Shown piece by piece: positions 31,887 through 34,103 of a stretch of 34,103 nucleotides of DNA. This DNA comes from a virus. The position numbers and the translations under genes were made by a program. Numbering within the stretch: position 1 is the stretch's first letter; each line of letters begins with the position of its first letter. The DNA is taken from positions 1-34,103 of IMG/VR virus record IMGVR_UViG_3300006810_011822; one strand, given 5' to 3'. The notes below the pieces were generated by a model. The model saw nothing but the letters and a program-made list of their open reading frames with translations. It was not told the origin of the DNA and did no database searches.

Positions 31887-33764
31887 ATGTATATTGATAT
31901 TAACTGGGAAGCAAGGACTAATGGGCGCTTCCGGCATAAGCTGGATACGCTCGTAAATGAGATTGCTCGTCTTGAAAAGATCGGCTCTCCTGCTGCGGAA
32001 GACAAGATCAAAAATCTCACCGTAGAGATCTATCGACTCTGCCATCACAACCCCGGATTCCTCATTCCTTACTTCTTTCCCAAATTCCATCCTCAGGATA
32101 GATTTGGTGAACCAAACCCTACACCACTGTCGCTACAAGATCGACCATATGCTTTTGCGATCTTCTATTTCCAGATAGGGGGATTCATTGTTTTCCGGGC
32201 CTCTCGCCAGATTGGTAAGTCCACTTCTATCGCATGCAGGCAGCTTATTAACGCCCACATCGTCAAGAAATATAAGAGCTTGTATATCACTCCTCACCAA
32301 GAATTCTTAACCACGTATGCTAACCGTCTCAAGGACATGGAGCGGGAATTTAGATTCCAGCGTACCAACCCTGATTTGCGGAGTAACCTGAAGTACAAAG
32401 AACAGGACAACGGCAGTACGATCACACTGGTTAAGTGTTTGACCGACTCTGCTGAAGCGCGTTCTAAAACTGCTGATGAGTTACTCTACGATGAGTACCA
32501 GTTGCTGGACCCTGACCTTGAGCCTGACATTGAACAGACTCAGAAGGCGTCTTCTATGCCCTCCACCGTATACGCTGGCACGAGTACCACAATCGAGTCT
32601 CCGCTCGAGTGCAGGTTCCAAGAGTCCAGCATGGGGATGTGGCATATCAAAAGCCCAGACGGAAAGCACTGGATTAACTGTGGCGATGAGGAAGAGATCC
32701 TCAAAGTCATTAAACCTGAAGGACCAACCTGACCTTACTCTGGTCGGTTACTGGATGTAACCCAAGGCACCTTCGTCCACGCTAACGAGCGAATGATGTA
32801 CGAAAACCAAATAGGATTCCATATCCCACAAATAGCCATCCCCGATTACGCCCACGACATTGTTAAGTGGCGCGAGATTTACCGGGTCTTCAAGAAGTAC
32901 GATCACAAGAAATTCCTACAGGAGGTTCTTGGTATCCCAACTGAGGAGGGCTCGCGAGAGATTACCCTGCAAGACCTCAAGGACATATGTGTGTTGCCTG
33001 AGATGCCTGAGACTCTCATGAAGAAAGCCAAAGCGCATGCCTACCGGCACATCGTTAGCGGTTGTGACTGGGGTGGTTCCGACTATAACCCGGCTGACAA
33101 GACTAAGGTGTCGTACACCGTGCATGTCATCATCGGCATCACGCAGGACTGGAAGATCCATATCCTGCATATGCGTCAGTACAGCGGTATGGACTACCGC
33201 ACTATTTCCCACCATATCTTAGAAGACCACAAAGCATATTGTGGTCAAGCTCTTGGAGCTGACTTTGGTGTAGGTGGTGCTTACAACATGCTCATTCGCG
33301 AATCGGGCAATGTGGCAGTCGAGAAGCACCTTATCTTTCAGTACACAGGTCCAGATACCTCTCCGGTATCCAAGCCCACTAACTCCGCTCTCTTCAATCA
33401 CTGGACACTCAACAGGACCGAATCCATAACTGAGCTCTTCCGTGCTATTCGAGAGAAGGAAATTCTTTGCTTCCCATGGGGCGAGGCTAAAGACCTGCTC
33501 ATGGACATTCTTAACATGTATCGTATCCCCGCAGAAACGGCCGCTGGGAAGACTGGCTTCCTTTATCGCCGTCATGGGGCTAAAGCAGACGATACACTCC
33601 ACGCTTTAAACTTTGCATACGTGATTGCACGCTTGTATATGAAGCATCCTATTATGCACGATAAACAGTTGGAGTACACTATGCGTCGTAACCTCGGCAT
33701 AGGTGGTGGAGGTAACGACGATTACTTAGGAGGATGGCCCAACACTGGGCTCATCAAGGGTTAG
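31887..33764 (+). CDS. terL: Terminase large subunit, frame broken by one in-frame UGA
   Basis: This is the DNA-packaging motor: an ATPase that translocates DNA plus a nuclease that cuts it. Walker A is FRASRQIGKS (103-112), Walker B with the catalytic Glu is LLYDEYQ (D202, E203), and the coupling-like motif is YAGTSTT. Nuclease acidic residues are in SGCDWGG, GADFGVGG and AKADDTLHAL. Codon 282 is TGA, but the same frame continues without a gap, reading PYSGRLLDVTQGTFVHANER into the nuclease. The UGA stands where GPT-x-PYSGR would fit a Cys of a small zinc-knuckle-like loop (with C265). If read through, the protein is 625 residues, the normal size for the family. The start is ATG at 31887, or possibly 31866. 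Possible explanations are readthrough, selenocysteine, a split protein restarting at ATG 32793, or a mutation or sequencing error. Confidence 0.85.
32730..32762 (+). other. In-frame UGA with SECIS-like hairpin in terL
   Basis: UGA (32730-32732) is followed by C, a weak termination context. After 13 nt comes GGTTAC-TGGAT-GTAACC (32746-32762), a perfect 6-bp stem with a 5-nt loop whose second base is G. Nineteen nt separate the UGA from the loop, within the range usually quoted for bacterial SECIS elements. The size is the same 17 nt as the E. coli fdhF upper hairpin, GGUUGCAGGUCUGCACC. The bulged U of fdhF is not present here. Confidence 0.4.
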
Positions 33765-33950
33765 TTTTTCTCCATGCTTCTGTAGCATTTCTACTATTGA
33801 TACTGGACCTCTAGTTTGAGACCCGTCTTCCAGCAGAGCGATTGGCTCTACTTCATTCTCAGTTTTTTCTCGCTGAAGTTTAGCTTTATATTCTTCAGTT
33901 TCTTCTTCTGGCACCAGTTTCCCGGTAGACCAGCTCATGTCTTTACTCAT
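33726..33950 (-). CDS. Small unknown charged protein convergent with terL
   Basis: This 74-residue, highly charged and probably largely helical protein includes EEETEEYKAKLQREKTENEV and VEMLQKHGEKLTLDE. It has no known domain. Its ATG overlaps the stop of the next upstream gene as ATGA, which supports it being real. Its 3' end runs 39 bp into the 3' end of the convergent terminase gene. Confidence 0.6.
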   Translation of the reverse strand: MSKDMSWSTGKLVPEEETEEYKAKLQREKTENEVEPIALLEDGSQTRGPVSIVEMLQKHGEKLTLDEPSVGPSS

Positions 33951-34103
33951 ACTTCTAATAGCCCCTGATCATCATGAACAGGGGTAAGATCAGTAATCGC
34001 GAGTCTTCTGATCACTGCTTCTTCGATACCAAGCTTTCTCATATCTCTGAATACCTCGTCGCGATAATCATCCACATATTCTTCATACGCAGACACTATC
34101 GCT
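33947..34103 (-). CDS. Partial unknown protein (C-terminal 51 residues)
   Basis: Only the end of this gene is inside the window. The readable C-terminus includes YEEYVDDYRDEVFRDMRKLG, then EEAVIRRLAITDLTP and the final DDQGLLEV, giving an acidic helical segment. It ends in TGA shared with the next ATG (ATGA). Position beside the large terminase could suit a small terminase or other packaging-region gene, but nothing in this piece shows it. Confidence 0.6.
   Translation of the reverse strand, partial: AIVSAYEEYVDDYRDEVFRDMRKLGIEEAVIRRLAITDLTPVHDDQGLLEV

Noticed and set aside
32730-32732. Genome-wide recoding of TGA as a sense codon
   Set aside because: TGA ends several genes in tight ATGA overlaps (201, 1241, 9876, 33947), so it is a normal stop; the terL case must be local.
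1-34103. tRNA genes, CRISPR arrays or insertion sequences
   Set aside because: No cloverleaf, regularly spaced repeats or transposase frame was seen on either strand by reading; a tRNA scan was not possible.

Overview
This window is a piece of a tailed double-stranded DNA phage genome (Caudoviricetes type), or possibly a prophage. The support is a large terminase, a complete phage-type replication and recombination set, and compact minus-strand gene strings joined by TAATG and ATGA start/stop overlaps. The host cannot be named. Most starts lack a clear Shine-Dalgarno sequence and follow A/T-rich leaders, a style known from Bacteroidota and their phages, but this is weak evidence. TGA is a normal stop here, because it forms several ATGA overlaps. 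No tRNA, rRNA, CRISPR array or insertion sequence was seen.

Layout, left to right. At 1-5124 (minus) a 1015-residue protein carries the N-terminal region of an RNA polymerase beta subunit and has an HExxH motif in its C-terminal half. It is followed by a membrane HEAGH peptidase-like protein, a basic unknown protein and a partial gene. At 5197-6300 there is an unknown 367-residue protein with hairpins on both sides. At 6527-10740 lie a RecQ-like helicase, a cysteine-rich partner and four unknown proteins. At 10709-17897 lie a RecA/UvsX-like recombinase with an added N-terminal helix-turn-helix, a putative ssDNA-binding protein, a family A DNA polymerase with a UDG-like N-terminus, and a zinc-ribbon protein. 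At 17901-22969 lie a Toprim primase, a winged-helix putative initiator, a DnaB-type helicase and a possible loader. At 23086-31880 lie an acidic protein, an SF2 helicase with an intein in its P-loop, SbcC/SbcD (Rad50/Mre11), an RNase H-fold protein and small unknowns. At 31887-33764 (plus) is terminase large subunit, divergent from all of this, and two small minus-strand genes close the window.

How it works together: the putative initiator, helicase, primase, polymerase and SSB-like protein would form a replisome. RecA, RecQ, SbcCD, the UvsW-like helicase and RNase H would run recombination-dependent replication and repair. The left end would give the phage part of its own transcription machinery, possibly carried in the virion. 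Minus-strand terminators or leader hairpins at about 23.05, 12.34, 6.44 and 5.15 kb divide the long string.

Most striking: the terminase frame is cut by one in-frame UGA with perfect coding on both sides. A 17-nt hairpin 13 nt downstream fits the usual geometry of a bacterial selenocysteine (SECIS) element. Other points of note are the RNA polymerase fragment with an HExxH tail, the P-loop intein, an AT-only palindrome inside the initiator gene, and repeated leader motifs at gene starts.
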